Assembly: GCA_946122785.1 (NCBI GenBank)
Contig: CAMGYJ010000007.1
Location: 1,876,909-1,940,908 of the forward strand
Source: Linum tenue
Lineage: Eukaryota > Streptophyta > Magnoliopsida > Malpighiales > Linaceae
Length of the DNA: 64,000 nucleotides
Direction: 5' to 3'
The notes under the pieces: model-generated
Told to the model about the DNA's origin: nothing
Databases searched by the model: none
Seen by the model: only the letters and a program-made list of their open reading frames with translations
Part shown: positions 45,003 to 57,507 of the stretch, one piece after another
How the letters are laid out: each line of letters opens with the position of its first letter
Position numbering within the stretch: position 1 is the stretch's first letter
Position numbers and translations under genes: made by a program

Positions 45003-46113
45003 AAGACTCTGACCTAGGTAACAACTACTGGCTTTTGTGACCATCTCATTTCAAGTAGCATCCAAACCAGCGACGGTTGTTGGCACTTCATGTTCCATTG
45101 CGAGATAAGAAGCAATATTTTTCTTCGGAACTGGTAAAGCCTCTGAAATTTACAAGCCCATATTGAGAGCTTTTTTGGGGATACGAACTGAGCAAAGCGA
45201 GGGATTCATCACCAACAGAGTACCATACTAGTCTATATGTGGATGAACATTGATGATATTGTCATCATAACTAACTGTAATTGCTAATGGTACATGGCAC
45301 GCCTCGTCGTTTTGCCTTCCATTCTTTGCTGCGAATTAGTCGAAAGAAAGTGTACAGTGAGTTGTGAAGGAAAACCAAGGAATGTAACACGAAATTTTAT
45401 TTGTGCTCTCCATTTTCAGCTGCCTGACTGTCCTTGTTGTTCTGATTAAGGGCTCCCCAGAATTGGCAGTGGCAAGACGACAACGATTGTTTCCTTCAAG
45501 AATGACAATAGGGTTTCTTTCATCTGTCATAGCAATCGTTTTGAATGTTGAAAGGGGTCGGTGTTGCGTCTGTTCCCTCAGTCCAGCCTGCCTATTTGTG
45601 ATTCGATGCCTGGTGTATGCGAAATGCGAAGACACCACAATCACTTGTTCATTTCCGAGCTTCGTGTACCACACGATAAGAAATCAGATGGCTGAGGGAA
45701 TCATAAATACCACTTCGAGTGGTACTAGCTAGCTAGAGAACAGTTGCCCCAAGTCCAAGTCAAGAGTTGTTATCCATGGCAGGTCCCCTATCTATACTGC
45801 AACTGATAATGCAGACACCAACTCATCAGATCAAAAACTGTTTCCAGCCATAGAAACAGAATACAATTCCAGAACCATGACGTCCGATTTAATTCTCGGA
45901 TCGTGACAACTGACTTGTGTGTCAAGTAACTCCAGATTCAAAGCATGGTGGTGGGAAGTGAGCATATCATCAGATCCTCCTAGCTCAAACCCTTTCATTT
46001 TCAGGAGCATTAAATTTGCCCTTCTTTAGAAGCCTTGCCTTCTCTGCTTGTGCAGTTGCATCTCGAATTCTCGATTACCCTCCAATCTTCCTACCTAGCT
46101 AGCCTCCCACCTC
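45003..46113. other. Transporter 3' UTR and spacer
   Basis: Probable 3' UTR followed by spacer and the promoter of the DUF7722 gene. An open frame at 45403-45732 has no recognisable content. Confidence 0.4.
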
Positions 46114-46120
46114 TATAAAA
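46114..46120 (+). promoter_or_regulatory. TATA box of the DUF7722 gene
   Basis: TATAAAA, 70 bp before the ATG at 46190, in a CT-rich context. Spacing fits a leader of about 40 nt. Confidence 0.65.
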
Positions 46121-46189
46121 GGACAGAAGGGACCGGGAACTAAACCAAGCAAGCAAATGCTGTAAACTGATCATCTCTAGCAAGAGAAG

Positions 46190-46465
46190 ATGTTGTTGGA
46201 CATGAATGCAATCAGAAGCTGCTCCGGTTTCGATTTCAGTACAGTATCAAGGAAGGGAGCTGGTCAAAAGGGCTCATCAGCATCGTCAGGATTTCAGTTT
46301 CAGATGCCACTCCACTATCCGAGGTTCAAGAAGAACGACTACGAGACGATGCCCGAATCGAGGCTGGACTGCTTGTTGAAGGAATACGGCCTGCCTGTTG
46401 TTGGAGGTTTTGATGAGAAGAGGAAGTTTGCCATGGGAGCTTTTCTTTGGCCTTCAGAGCAGTAA
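46190..46465 (+). CDS. Small DUF7722-type plant protein
   Basis: Single-exon gene of 91 residues; function unknown. The C-terminal half has the conserved pattern of this plant family: FQMPLHYPRFKKNDYETMPE, then LDCLLKEYGLPVVGGFDEKR and KFAMGAFLWPSEQ. The N-terminal 35 residues are Ser/Gly-rich and variable. No signal peptide or membrane helix. A TATA box lies 70 bp upstream and the ATG context (AGAAGATG) is acceptable. The family name is from memory. Confidence 0.8.
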   Translation: MLLDMNAIRSCSGFDFSTVSRKGAGQKGSSASSGFQFQMPLHYPRFKKNDYETMPESRLDCLLKEYGLPVVGGFDEKRKFAMGAFLWPSEQ

Positions 46466-48095
46466 AAATTACCAGAGATATAGAAGTAAATTACCTGTGG
46501 CATTTGGTCATAATGATCATACATGAACATGATCAACTCTGTTAAAACAGTTCCATATAAGTATTAATCATAGCCCATTTTCCCCCATCATTATAAAATC
46601 CAATATCGATATATATGTGATCTGTAATCCACCTACCTTTGCAAAATCCAGTTTCCACCTGTGCAATGCACCTTCCAGGCAGGAACAGCTAATCCTGCTC
46701 CAAAATCTGCAGAATATGACTCATATTAATGATATTATCTATGAACATGACCAGAGATTATCTTCAAGTTCGTTATAGTGGTAATGAGTGAATTATTCAA
46801 GTACTCGTCACCAAAGAGCTACTCACTCCATTTATCTTATTACTATTTCAAAATTCAAAGTAGAAGCCTACTTATTTGCCATACCATATCCAATTTATTA
46901 GAACCCTGCTAATTTTGTTTAACCTTTCTGTCTCATTTCTCTAGTAAATCTTTACTGAAACAAAAACTCTCTGAATATTAATGTTACGTGGTCAAAAAGA
47001 ACAAATTTTGTATAATGATTCGAAAATATGGAATATTATATATTGTTTTTTTTTACTATTGATTCAATATTGTACCCTTGCCTAGTCAATTATTATATAT
47101 ATAGTAATTAACAATATCCATAAGTTGACATGCTAAGTTATAACTTATAAGTCACCTTCTTAGTTCTTTCTCTAAACCGTTTCAACAAGAACAAAATCAA
47201 ACACAAATTTGAACCATCCTGGGAATGTTTGTTGGCATTGGCTGTCCAAATTTTCATTCTTACGTTATATAGGTGTCATAATCTTCTTCTAATTAGCTAA
47301 GCTGCCAAAATTTCATCACTTCTCTCTGTACATCGAAATCTTGCCATTCAAATTAACGATACATTATTTTTTTCATCCAAATCTATTTTAAAACGACTCG
47401 AACCATCCACACTTTCAAGAACATACGGCAAGACAAGTATCAGCAAACTTTAACCCTCGTATCAAAATCCCTTCTTCGCGACTTCTAGTATCCTTGAATC
47501 ATCCAAAACCATCCAAAACAAATTTTCAGTTTGGAGATGAATAACCCATCATGAACAAGCATCTTTGGTTCCCAAATTCAATCCTCTTCTCCTTAACCTA
47601 CACATTAATATCACTTCCTTATTCGGTCAAACCTCGTATTCCTCAGATTGTCTAGCTTCTTAAACAATTCAAGGAAAGTTCCATATACATACAATTACAA
47701 CGCAAACAAACAAACAGACAAATACAGGTTTAGAAAAAAGGAAATACTTCAAGGACTGAAAGTTAACGCAAGTTAAAATAAGGAACTGGACTGTAACTTA
47801 ATCCACATAAATGACGTGGACCAATCAGAACGCCAGCATATGGCGCGAGAAAATGACGAAGGACAGACTGTCCTTCGGCAGGGCGGGAATCCCATACCCT
47901 TAAAAAAGGCAACAGAAGAAAGAAAGAAAAAAAGTGCCCGGCCGCGAGAACGGTCACATGGGCAGCGGGCCCCACCATTTGACGAGAAAATAAAAACGAA
48001 CAAAAAAAAAAAGGTACTAAAATTTAAATTTTGTGTACAGGCGACGACAAACCGGCTGTACCGTTTTTCATCAATCAGCAAAAACAGAGCTGCGG
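46466..48095. other. AT-rich spacer and AGP promoter
   Basis: About 1.6 kb without a gene. 46500-47700 is AT-rich with a T-run near 47046-47054. From 47750 GC rises toward the AGP promoter, with ACGTGG (47814-47819), an ACGT-core motif. Confidence 0.4.
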
Positions 48096-48102
48096 TATAA
48101 AT
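48096..48102 (+). promoter_or_regulatory. TATA box of the AG-peptide gene
   Basis: TATAAAT, about 220 bp before the ATG at 48318, implying a leader of about 190 nt. The leader holds CT-rich and GA-rich tracts. Confidence 0.5.
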
Positions 48103-48317
48103 CTCGACGCCGCGGCTTGTGTCCAGCTTCGTCCCCTCAACAACATCAAAGAAAAAGACCTTGGCTTTAGGAAGGAGACCTTGGCTTCTCTCTCTCTGCG
48201 CGGCTCTCCAGAATTTGGCTTCTGTGGGAGAGTGCTGAGAGAAAAAACTCATTTTGGTTTCCGCAGAGAGAGGAGAAGAGAGAAAACAGAAAACAGATCA
48301 GAAACGAGAAAATTAAA

Positions 48318-48670
48318 ATGTCAGTTTCGAGAGTCGCAGTTGCCGCCGTCGCCGTCGCACTCATCTTCGCCATTGCGTTGCCTGCTGCTGTTCAGGCTCA
48401 GGGCATGGCGCCGGCTCCGGCCCCAGTCGCCACCAGCGATGGTGAGTGGAAATTTCTCTTCCTTGTTTTCTCCGGCGCTTTCAGTCGTAGATCTGAGATG
48501 GGTTTTGTCCAAAGTTCGGATCTTTGACGGAATTTGAGAATGTGGGTTCTGATTTTTGGGTGGTTTTCTCAGGGACGTCGATTGACCAAGGAATCGCTTA
48601 TGTGCTGATGCTGCTGGCTTTGGTGTTGACTTACCTGATTCATGCGGCAGATGTGACTCCCAGCTTCTAG
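48318..48670 (+). CDS. Arabinogalactan peptide (AG peptide)
   Basis: Tiny cell-wall proteoglycan precursor of 73 residues, like Arabidopsis AGP16/20/22/41. Exons 48318-48441 and 48573-48670 join in phase 1. Residues 1-28 form a signal peptide (VAVAAVAVALIFAIALPAAV, then QAQ). The mature part is very short: QGMAPAPAPVATSDG, with Ala-Pro repeats for hydroxylation and type II arabinogalactan addition. The C-terminus (SIDQGIAYVLMLLALVLTYL, then IHA) is the GPI-anchor signal, removed in the ER. The protein would sit on the outer face of the plasma membrane. Length and all parts are normal for the family. Confidence 0.94.
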
Positions 48671-49447
48671 ATTAGACGAGGAGATGATGATGAAGAGCAG
48701 GAATGAATTGATTTCGTGATTCATTTCTTTGTCAATTGGGTTTTGGAACCTTGGTCTTCTGTATTTTAAGGTGGTCCTCTGGTTTGCCTGTGTATTTATT
48801 GTTTTGATCATGGAGGACAAGTTGGGATCTCTTTCGTATTTGGTGAAGAAGTAGAAGAAGAACAAATGTGGGGTGTGTTGAGAGGGATTCCAGTGGCAAT
48901 TGCTAATGTTATCATCTTGTTTGGTGGGCTTATATTTCTTTCCTACTCCTGTCCCTTTCATTACTCTCGTCAAAGTTTCCCAGCATCGTTCTGGACTGTC
49001 ATTGCTTGAAGAATCAAAGCATTGCAGCACCAGCACGCGACCCGGATGCGAATGAAACTCGGAGCAAATTCGTGCCACACTAATGGTTTCATTTGCTGAG
49101 AAACAGACAGTATCTGGCATTGGAAGACAATGTCGATAGCAACAACTGAAGAACAAGCTTAAGAGGGCCATAGAATATTCATCAGCTGGTCATCTTAAAT
49201 TGACCATTCAAAGTTTTACATCATTGTGTGAGGAAACATCAAAAGAGCAAAAACAATGAGTGTCAGATTCGAGATCGAAGAATTTCATAATCTACTTAGC
49301 ACCTCTGAATAATCAGAAACTAAGATTCTTCAGACATCAAAAGCTCAACTAGCGACTAGCAAGTGAAGTCCTTGAATCGAAAAGACATGAACTTGATACA
49401 CCCCACAACGAAAGATGGATCCGGCAAAGGGCCAAGAGTGTGTGAAC
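48671..49447. other. Convergent 3' UTRs of the AG-peptide and CX9C genes
   Basis: Probable AG-peptide 3' UTR (to about 49000) and CX9C 3' UTR on the other strand. No coding signal. Confidence 0.4.
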
Positions 49448-50118
49448 TCAACCTTTCTTGGGGGATACCTCATCAGCTTCTTTCTTGGCCTCATTTGCTA
49501 GGGAGAACTTCTTCACATTCTGCAGATGAACAATGGCATATACCAAAACCCAAAAGAGGAAATATCATAAGCATACAAATGGAAGGATCAGATACAAAAG
49601 ACCAGTACTAAAACAATGCCATAAAGCTCCATTCAATCTAATCAATTATCAGATCACCAAATGCTCCAACTCCACAGAAGCACAGTTTTGCCTCAAATCT
49701 CTTAGCATTCCCCGAGTGAAAGCCAATAACAGACCAATCAATCTCTTATAAGCGAAAATCAGCCCAGAGTGGTGGACTCGAGTACTGCAGATTATAGTAA
49801 TTCTTCCCCTAGTGCTCTCTTTAATAAAATTGCAGATTGTACTAATTCCCAAACACAGGGCACCTTCGACTATACCAGCTGCCAAAACAGCAGAGGACCC
49901 AATTTTACAGGCACAAAACATCCAACGACGGCAGAGAAAAAGATCGAACAAAAATGGGCAAAATCGAATCGACGTTTGTTTCGTTTTACCTGCTTCACGG
50001 CACAATCTCGCAAGGCCTGCAAGAGGCGGAGGCATTTGTCATTGTCGTATGGCGATTCCGCCACGCAGTTGAGCAGATCCACCGCTGCTTGGCCGCACAC
50101 CGCCACCGCCTTCTCCAT
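49448..50118 (-). CDS. Small twin-CX9C (CHCH-type) protein
   Basis: Protein of 66 residues from exons 50118-49990 and 49519-49448 (GT-AG, phase 0). Cysteines 8 and 18 (CGQAAVDLLNC) and 29 and 39 (CLRLLQALRDC) each bracket exactly nine residues. This is the twin CX9C pattern of helix-hairpin-helix proteins that are disulfide-bonded by Mia40 in the mitochondrial intermembrane space. The C-tail is charged (KKFSLANEAKKEADEVSPKK). The start is the ATG at 50118; the longer open frame upstream has only TTG. The exact homolog is not identified, so a specific role such as respiratory-complex assembly is open. Confidence 0.85.
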
Positions 50119-51028
50119 CGCTGGTCTGCCCGCCGCTGCTTCTTTCTGGGCTTTTCTTTCTCGCCGAGTTTGACTCAAGCCTCCCTCTCAGTTGGAATTG
50201 GGTTGGGCCAGAGTACACGTTGTGTGGGCTTCTCCGAATAGGATTGCTTATTCGGCCAACTTCGGAAAAGGGCCCAACTAATGAAGCAGAGCCCAGAAAG
50301 TCGGCCTACCTGTTTCGTTTTTGCTGGAGAGAGGCAGGCCCGGTGTCTCACATGGGCCTAGTTGTGGAAAATGTTTTGCTGGGGCGGTGGGTGCAAAGCA
50401 AAAAATTCAATAAGGACATCTATTTTTTCAACTTGAAATTTAATGGGTTTTTTTGAACACGGTTAACGGTTTCTTATCAATTCCTCTGTTAAAAAACCCC
50501 GTTAGAACGTTATGGTTTCGAAAATAATACCTGAAATTAATTACGAGTTGAAATTCCTTGCTTTAACCGAAAACCGAATCCGATATGCCAACCTGACCTC
50601 ATTAATCCTAATCGAAAAAAGAGTTCATTTTAAAACGAAACGGTTTTCCGCATAAGCAATGACTTCTTTTAACGACTTAACAAGTTTTCCGATCACCACC
50701 AAATCCATCACAGATATGCATTGATAGAGAGAGAGAGGGGACCCAATGGCCTCACGAGTTATGTAATGTGAGATGGCAGTTGACATTATTTTTAGGTTAT
50801 TAGGTAAGGGTATTTGAGAAAGCTGCTGCTGCTGCAGCAGCGAGAAGCGCTTGCCGGAGGAAATGGAGATTGCAGAGAGTGCAGCCATTATTATGATTGT
50901 ATAATGAAAGCCACAAGAGGTGCGTGTCCCGGCTGTATCTGCAATCTTAAGGTGTGGGCGGCGGGGACATAATAATTCATTGTACATTCTTCTAGGTAGC
51001 CATTAGTGATCCAAAATACCAACTACTC
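50119..51028. other. CX9C promoter and AT-rich spacer
   Basis: Promoter side of the minus-strand CX9C gene, then about 700 bp of spacer with no gene. Confidence 0.4.
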
Positions 51029-51036
51029 TTTCCCAT

Positions 51037-51777
51037 TAGGAATGGCAATTTATACCTTCGAGTTATCGGCCAATACGATGTAATTGAAAGGTCGAACACG
51101 AGCGACAACATCGAAAAATGACAAAACATTTCGATAAAGAGTTTCAGTAGCAGAAACAGTGTCTCGTTGGTGGAAGTTGCTTGCTTGAAGTAGCAAGCCA
51201 TCGAATTCCTCTGTTCATTAATGCACGACTCTGTTTTCTGGTGGTGATGTGTTGTGTCTGATTGGGTTGGGTATGAAATCCAAATGGATGGATATGGGTA
51301 GAGTTTAATGGATTTGTACTCATACTCATTTACTTGGGTTGGGTTGGGTTTATAACAAATGGATTCGGGTTTGTACCCATGCCCAAATGCAAATTACATT
51401 TTGGTTCCTAAACTTAATAGATACGCATATTTAATACCTAAATTTAATTTTTTATTTTGCATAGAAGTCCTCAAAACATCGATGGAAAATTACATTTTGG
51501 CACCTAAATTTTTCAAGTTTTACAAATAGATCCAATTTTTGTATGTGTAGTTAAAACACCCTCAAGTAAATGGATATCCTCGATTCAAAAAAAAGTAAAT
51601 GGATATCCATATCCAACTCATACTCATTTAGATTATGGAAACAATATTCATACCTTACCCAAACCCATCTACAAACCCCCAAACCGATATATACTTCACT
51701 CATATCCAACCCATTATGAATGGGTCTACTTGGGGTTTTGGGTGTAATTTCCCATGAATGGGTAATTGACATCCCTA
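51037..51777. mobile_element. hAT-type non-autonomous element
   Basis: The 741-bp element starts TAGGAATGGCAATT and its reverse-complemented right end starts TAGGGATGTCAATT (12 of 14 matching). A perfect 8-bp target duplication TTTCCCAT lies at 51029-51036 and 51778-51785. Inside are GGGTTGGGTT-rich and ACCCAAACCC-rich subterminal parts, and an AT-rich core with AAATTACATTTTGG repeated near 51391 and 51486, possibly a nested older element. No transposase. Confidence 0.85.
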
Positions 51778-51785
51778 TTTCCCAT

Positions 51786-54700
51786 GTCCCCACATGTATA
51801 CCACGGAACATCGAACCCATAGAGTATACAACATGTATTCCGAGTATGAATGGGAATGGTGAGGTGAGTGTGGGTACTCGATATTCATATTCGTTCCCGA
51901 TATTGTCGGGTCTAATTCTGATATGTTATTATATGGTATGGATCGGTATATCGCTTTGTCACACATTGAGTATGTTTATTTGTAAGTTCTCAAATGTCTC
52001 TAACTTTATTTGCTTGAAGTAAAAAATAGAGAGGGGCAAGCGAAGCGCATTGTTATTGTTCAGTTGCCCAAAAGCCAGCTCCATGAATCGCTGTATCCTC
52101 GTCCTCCAACAACACTTCAGTTATTACCATGCTTAATTATTTGCCTAGCTTGTTCCCCTTTTCCCACCCATCTTACATCTTACAGTTTTTAACAACCTTG
52201 CCAAAAGCTTTACAAATTACAATAATGGTGGACAGGATGTAAAAGAATGATATCCCCTGCAAAATGTCATGGCAGTGAGGTTGAGGCGCGGCAGGTTCAA
52301 TCACACAACGTTTCTCGTTGATCGTCGTGGGTCATGTCGGGTAATTCTCTTGGTAAAAAAATAAAATGAAGGTGGATCAGATGGACTCGTTTAACCTAAT
52401 TATGTATCATATAGGTTACTGGATCAAATGAGAAGCACGCCTCTCAACTCAAGCTACAATATCAAATAAAAACAATATATCAGACAAAATAGAGAAAGGA
52501 CTTTCCGTGACACTACGTGGCGGACAGTCCAATTAGCCGTCCTAGTTAGAAACTGCTATGTATATATAATTTGAACGCTAGATCCAGAGCTGACACCATA
52601 TGAATGCAATATCGAAGAAGGATGAGCCATCACTTTTTAGTCACCTTCAAGCAGTGAGCAATTCAGCTAAACAAGAATACATGTTGCTTCCTGTACTCAA
52701 TGTGACAATGATTGTGCCATATATATATATATATATATGATGATGATATAGCAAGCTAAAATCGTCTCTTTCACCGGTCGATTCTCATTGCAAACACATG
52801 CAATTTATGCACACTGATGAATGATGATGTCTCCATCGCCCTTAGCAGATCAGTACTGCCCCCACTGGCCCCAATTGTAGGTTTACATTGAATTGTGTAG
52901 AGCAAGCATATGGACATCAATGGCCAAATGTTCACTTCCATATCGAGAGTGGAAGAGGTTGTGATCAGATGGTTCTTGCACATGTTATTGGAATATTTGA
53001 TTTGAGAGATGATCTCCTGTTTGAAACCCTCAACATGAACACAGTTGATATAAGTACGCGAAGATGTAGCAAGTTCGTGTAAGCTTGCAAATTCATGCAC
53101 GTGGCTGACCAATTGCATCCTCGTGAAAGAATATATAATTTGCCAAGAAATGAGCTAAACGTTTCCGATTATCCGCGCAAATTTGATGGAAGACCACCTG
53201 TATATTAAAGATGTGTCCGGATGGGATGACTAAAATTCTTATATTCATCACTCACACGTCAGATGTTCCACCTACAGTTATTTGAAACTAGCGAGAAAGA
53301 GCAATTCGAATATGTAGAGATTAACATCAGATGCTATGGTAGTTTCGAAAGTGCTCGAGGCCGAAGATTTTATGATTCATTTCGTAGTGTGAAATTCGGA
53401 TTTGGCCTGGTAGGATAATCATAAGTTCACAAGGAAATGGTAGACGTATAGTCAACTGACTCAACTTGTATCATGCATATGCCTAAATTGCCGCAACTAA
53501 TTTATAGCTTAGCTTCCCAACTCCAAGAAAAAAGAAATGAATGCTAAATTTAGCTGTGCCTGACGTGGAATTTTTCCCGTCTCTGACTCAGACCACACGA
53601 AGTCCACGTAAGCAATATACACACAGCTTTGGGTTGCGGATCAGTGACGTGGAAGCCCAATGAGGTGGGAACAGGAATTTGAATTTCCATTCATACCCTT
53701 ATTCACTCACACTTATCCACTTGGGCTTTGCGGCGGGCCCACATCACGGGCAGGGAGTGGGGGGGAGGAGTCCAAATCAGCAGACGCAAATAATGCAGTA
53801 TAATCAGGTGGGGCCCACGTATCTGGGAAACAGTGATGGGCTGAGCTGGGCTAAGATGTGGACCACCGCCGCTTCATCGCCCCATTTGCATAGATGGGAC
53901 CAGGCCCGATTTTGGCCCAATCAAGATCCGCCGCGGGCTTCCCAGCTGCTGATGCGCAGAGCCGTTAGTCTGACAATGCGACGTGTACGGCCCAGATTGA
54001 TTGTAGAGTTACAAGGAAGATCCTCCGAGATTTTCTTCCTCGAGGCTCTTTTTCTGTCTCCTCGTTTTTTTTTTTTTTTGGACTTTTTGGTTCGCCCAGA
54101 GATATTTACAGGGTTTTGCAGCTCAGAAACAATGATATCGGCCTGAATCAGGACCAGACTCGATTCCTGGAATCAGACCGGAATAATAGTGGGTAAAACT
54201 CAAAAATTTTGTTTTTTTTTCCGTCAATCAAATGAATGTAACTCTAAAGTAATGCTATAATTAATGAATGTGTTGAACTAAACGAGCCATAAATAGACAT
54301 GGACAATCTTCTTAAGTAGATTGTAATAACTCTCCCAAATCTCTCAAGAAAATGTCACATTCCATTTTCTTAGGATTGTATAATTTCAATGGCTATTTAG
54401 CTGTAAATTTTATAGTTCACAAATGAAAAGATAAGAACAAGGGGAGGGGAGACAGACACAATCATGCGTAGAATCACAAATGACAAGAGCATGTATGTAA
54501 GTTTTGTCATGTTTCATGTTTGGCGGACGAGAATACAAAGAAAGGGATGGAAGGGAGTCAGGGGACCGGCACACGCAATGATGTATGGATGACAATTTCG
54601 GTCTGATTTGTCGTGTTTGACTTATTTTGAACAAATATTAGATAATGTTTTGTAGGCGGGAAGGGACACGAGTACTTGCTTTGACATAGCACGCTCAGAT

Positions 54701-55828
54701 ACGCTCCATTCTCGACCAATTTTGTCCAACTTATATGTAATTTTACTCAAGCTAATTAAGAATTTATTTTTATCACAACATGTTTTTATCTATTATGAAG
54801 TTGTGTTTAGTTGAGATTAGGAATGAATCTTCATTTTCTCGAATAATTTTACTTCATTTATTATCATCATGTCATAGTTAGTTTCTCAAACTTTTAACGG
54901 AAAAATAAAATGGATGTCAAATGTTTTTTCCTTAAAAAAATCATACGTGTATGTATTTTATCTACTTCGACTATGTAAGAATTTTATCTGCTTCGACTGT
55001 GTCACTGAATAAAATACTCGGCGTGTCACGAATGTCATCGGTGAAATATGAATACCGAAATACCCGTTCCCGACTTGCCCGTTGCCATTTCTTAGCCTAG
55101 TTTCTATGGGTTTTGGTTGTTTGTTTATTAATGGCCGTTTTGGCTTTGTTAGGATGTGTTTCAGTTTTGCAGTTTGTATTGCAGGCTGCAGCCGACCGTG
55201 AGTGGAAAGCGATAGAACCAAAACCAAAAAACTGGCGGCTTCCTCTTCCGCCCTGCAAGCTCCAGCTCATGAAAAAAAGGGGGACCATTTGATATTATTG
55301 GTCTCATGATCTCAGCCGTTCAAAATCCTGCTTTCCTAAGGGGAAACTAGTGCCTGATCGGTCTTAAAACCGGTCAAATGTACCTAAGCGCGAATCGTAA
55401 AATTGAACAAAACAACTTTATACACAATTCATCATCTCAATAATTCGAGTTATCGTGTTCTTGACAATGATATCAGAGTATTCTACCGTCGAACATTCTT
55501 ATCCATTTACTATCAGGTGGTGAAAATGATGTATACTGAGCCACCTTTTCTCTGTATCCAACAATATAAAAAATGGTATAAAGAGCAGATAAGTAAGCAA
55601 TGCGTGCTTGAAGGAGAAGCAGGCTTTTTGTCTGGTCTGGTTTGGTTGTTGCCTTGTCCAACTACTGGTCCGGTCTCAGACATCATTATTAGGCCCTTTT
55701 ACGCGCAGAATACAGAGAAAATGGACATAGGATTGGAAAAACTTATCCTTCTTTGGAGCGCACTCTGCTCATATGGGGAAAAGGAAAAGGGAGGAGGAAG
55801 AAGGAGGGTATTGATTACACTAATACAC
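51786..55828. other. 4-kb gene-free AT-rich region
   Basis: No supported gene on either strand. The only defined items are an (AT)n microsatellite at 52719-52738, a T-run at about 54066-54079, and a moderately GC-rich stretch (53640-54000) whose open frames show no known domain. Confidence 0.45.
52719..52738. repeat. (AT)n microsatellite
   Basis: Ten consecutive AT units. Confidence 0.95.
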
Positions 55829-55837
55829 TGAATTTAT

Positions 55838-56553
55838 GGGTAGTTAAGCATAAATGGTCACAAACCTTTGCACTTAGTACAAAATAGTCACAAACCTTTA
55901 ATTTGTAACCATTTGATAACAAAATTTTTTTTACTTAGAACAAAACGGTCACAAATTAAACAGTGTGACCATTTCATACCAGTTCAAACTTTTGTTACCG
56001 TGTCGTTGCAAATTAGACTTTTGGTGACCGTTTTGTACAAATTAAGTTCAAACGTTTGAACGTTCAATCACCGTTACAATTCACTCTAGTTGTATGGTGG
56101 TTTTGTTAATGTATGTGAATGATATTATGTTGTTTAGGATGACAATGAGAAAATTCAATGGCTCACAAATGGGTTCCAGACTGCTTTTTAGTTGAAAAAC
56201 TATGTCTACTTTCTTACTTTCTTGGTATCGAAATTGAAAGGTCAACTGAAGGCATTCTTATTCGGCAAAGCAAATATGTCGATGAACACATGACCTGACG
56301 TCTTATATGTCGTTCAAGTGGTTAGTGTCATATACTTAACGAACAAACTACCCGACCTCAAAACATGACCAACATTTAATCTGTAACGATTCGGTAACAA
56401 ACCTTTGCACTTAAAACAAAACGGTCATAAATTAAATAGCGGTGACCATTTTATACAATTTCAAAGTTTTGTTACCGTATTGTTACAAATTAAAGGTTTG
56501 TGACCATTTTGTACTAAGTGCAAAGGTTTGTTACCATTTATGCTAATTACCCC
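55838..56553. mobile_element. Mutator-like element carrying a copia fragment
   Basis: The 716-bp element starts GGGTAGTTAAGCATAAATGG and its reverse-complemented end starts GGGGTAATTAGCATAAATGG. The inverted repeats extend beyond 70 bp with scattered mismatches. A perfect 9-bp target duplication TGAATTTAT lies at 55829-55837 and 56554-56562. The arms contain alternating GGTCACAAA / TTTGTGACC motifs. The centre (56109-56292) is a piece of Ty1/copia reverse transcriptase, so this is a Pack-MULE-like element that took up another transposon's sequence. Confidence 0.87.
56109..56292 (+). pseudogene. Ty1/copia reverse transcriptase fragment
   Basis: Broken reading frames give MYVNDIMLF (the YVDDI catalytic box with one Asp changed to Asn). 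About 100 bp on they give FLGIEIERSTEGILIRQSKY followed by VDEHM, the classic copia FLGIE...Q.KY segment. The two parts are in different frames and a stop intervenes, so it is dead. It lies inside the Mutator-like element, with inverted-repeat arms on both sides. Confidence 0.75.
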
Positions 56554-56977
56554 TGAATTTATCTCAAGCAGTAATCCTAACGTCAAATCAATCAAACAAT
56601 ACATATATGGAGGTTCTTCTTCACCACCCCCTTAATCTCACTTTTCCTGGCTCTAGCGCAGACCACGGAAGGAGTCTTCGGTCATTTTATTTTTTATTCT
56701 AAAGGGACTTAGAGCACGGAATGGTTTCAATTTGTAATGTATGGGCCTCCAATGCATGGCCATTTATTTCCAACTTCTTTAACTAACCAATGGCTAGCTA
56801 ATAATAATACCGTATATGGGCTAACTAATAATTATATTACACACGACCTAACCCTTATTAAGCACTTAATGAGACACTTGCGATGTGAAGGTCTAAGAAA
56901 TCACTGTTTTCATAACCGGATCAGATGCTGAATTGGAAAAGTAAGTGATTAATGGTTAAACGGTTAACTAATATAGA

Positions 56978-57095
56978 ACTGTTAGTTAAACATTGATAGA
57001 ATCGTTCATGCATTATAATATAAAATACATATATGACTGTTAGTTAACCATTGATAGAATCGTTCATGCACTATAATATAAAATACATATATAAT
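56978..57095. repeat. 58-bp tandem duplication
   Basis: Two copies with starts at 56978 and 57036, sharing ACTGTTAGTTAA, CATTGATAGAATCGTTCATG and ATAATATAAAATACATATAT. AT-rich and non-coding. Confidence 0.8.
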
Positions 57096-57224
57096 ACACT
57101 AATTCAGAATTGAATTTATCACTACCCACAAAAAATTACAAATCCAAAACTTAACTAATTAGTTAATTCCAAAATATATACGGCACACAAATAGTGGTTG
57201 CATTGAATAGGAATACAAAAAAGG

Positions 57225-57445
57225 GGTAAATGCCATATTTGGTCACTAAGATTACTAAATCATGTCATGTTTAGTCACAAGAAAAATTTAATATCAATTT
57301 TGGTCACTCAGATTACTGAAACATGTCACATTTGGTCACTCTCCTATAGCCCCTGTCCAACTCCGGTCACTCAAATTATTGAAACATGTCACATTTAGTC
57401 ACTCGAATTACTGAAACATGTCACATTTAGTCACTCTTTCGTTAG
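57225..57445. repeat. GGTCACT-rich transposon remnant
   Basis: Begins GGGGTAAATGCCATATTTGG, a typical Mutator-type end, followed by four to five degenerate units containing ATTACTGAAACATGTCACAT and TTGGTCACTC. I did not find a matching opposite end, so this is probably a truncated element. Confidence 0.5.
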
Positions 57446-57507
57446 TTTCCGTTGAAAGGTTTGACTAATAATTTGAATAGTTTGAAAGGTTTGTATAATA
57501 AGTTTTA

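Noticed and set aside
45403..45732. 109-codon frame downstream of the transporter
   Set aside because: An overlapping frame of similar length lies on the other strand and neither shows a family motif; likely 3' UTR or spacer.
52771..53118. 115-codon minus-strand frame
   Set aside because: No family resemblance, no promoter, and AT-rich surroundings.
53679..54146. 155-codon plus-strand frame in a GC-richer stretch
   Set aside because: Composition is biased, no domain is recognised, and the frame passes through a T-run; probably chance.
55403..55831. 142-codon plus-strand reading frame
   Set aside because: No recognised domain, AT-rich codon use, and no splice or promoter support; it ends right at the target duplication of the Mutator-like element.
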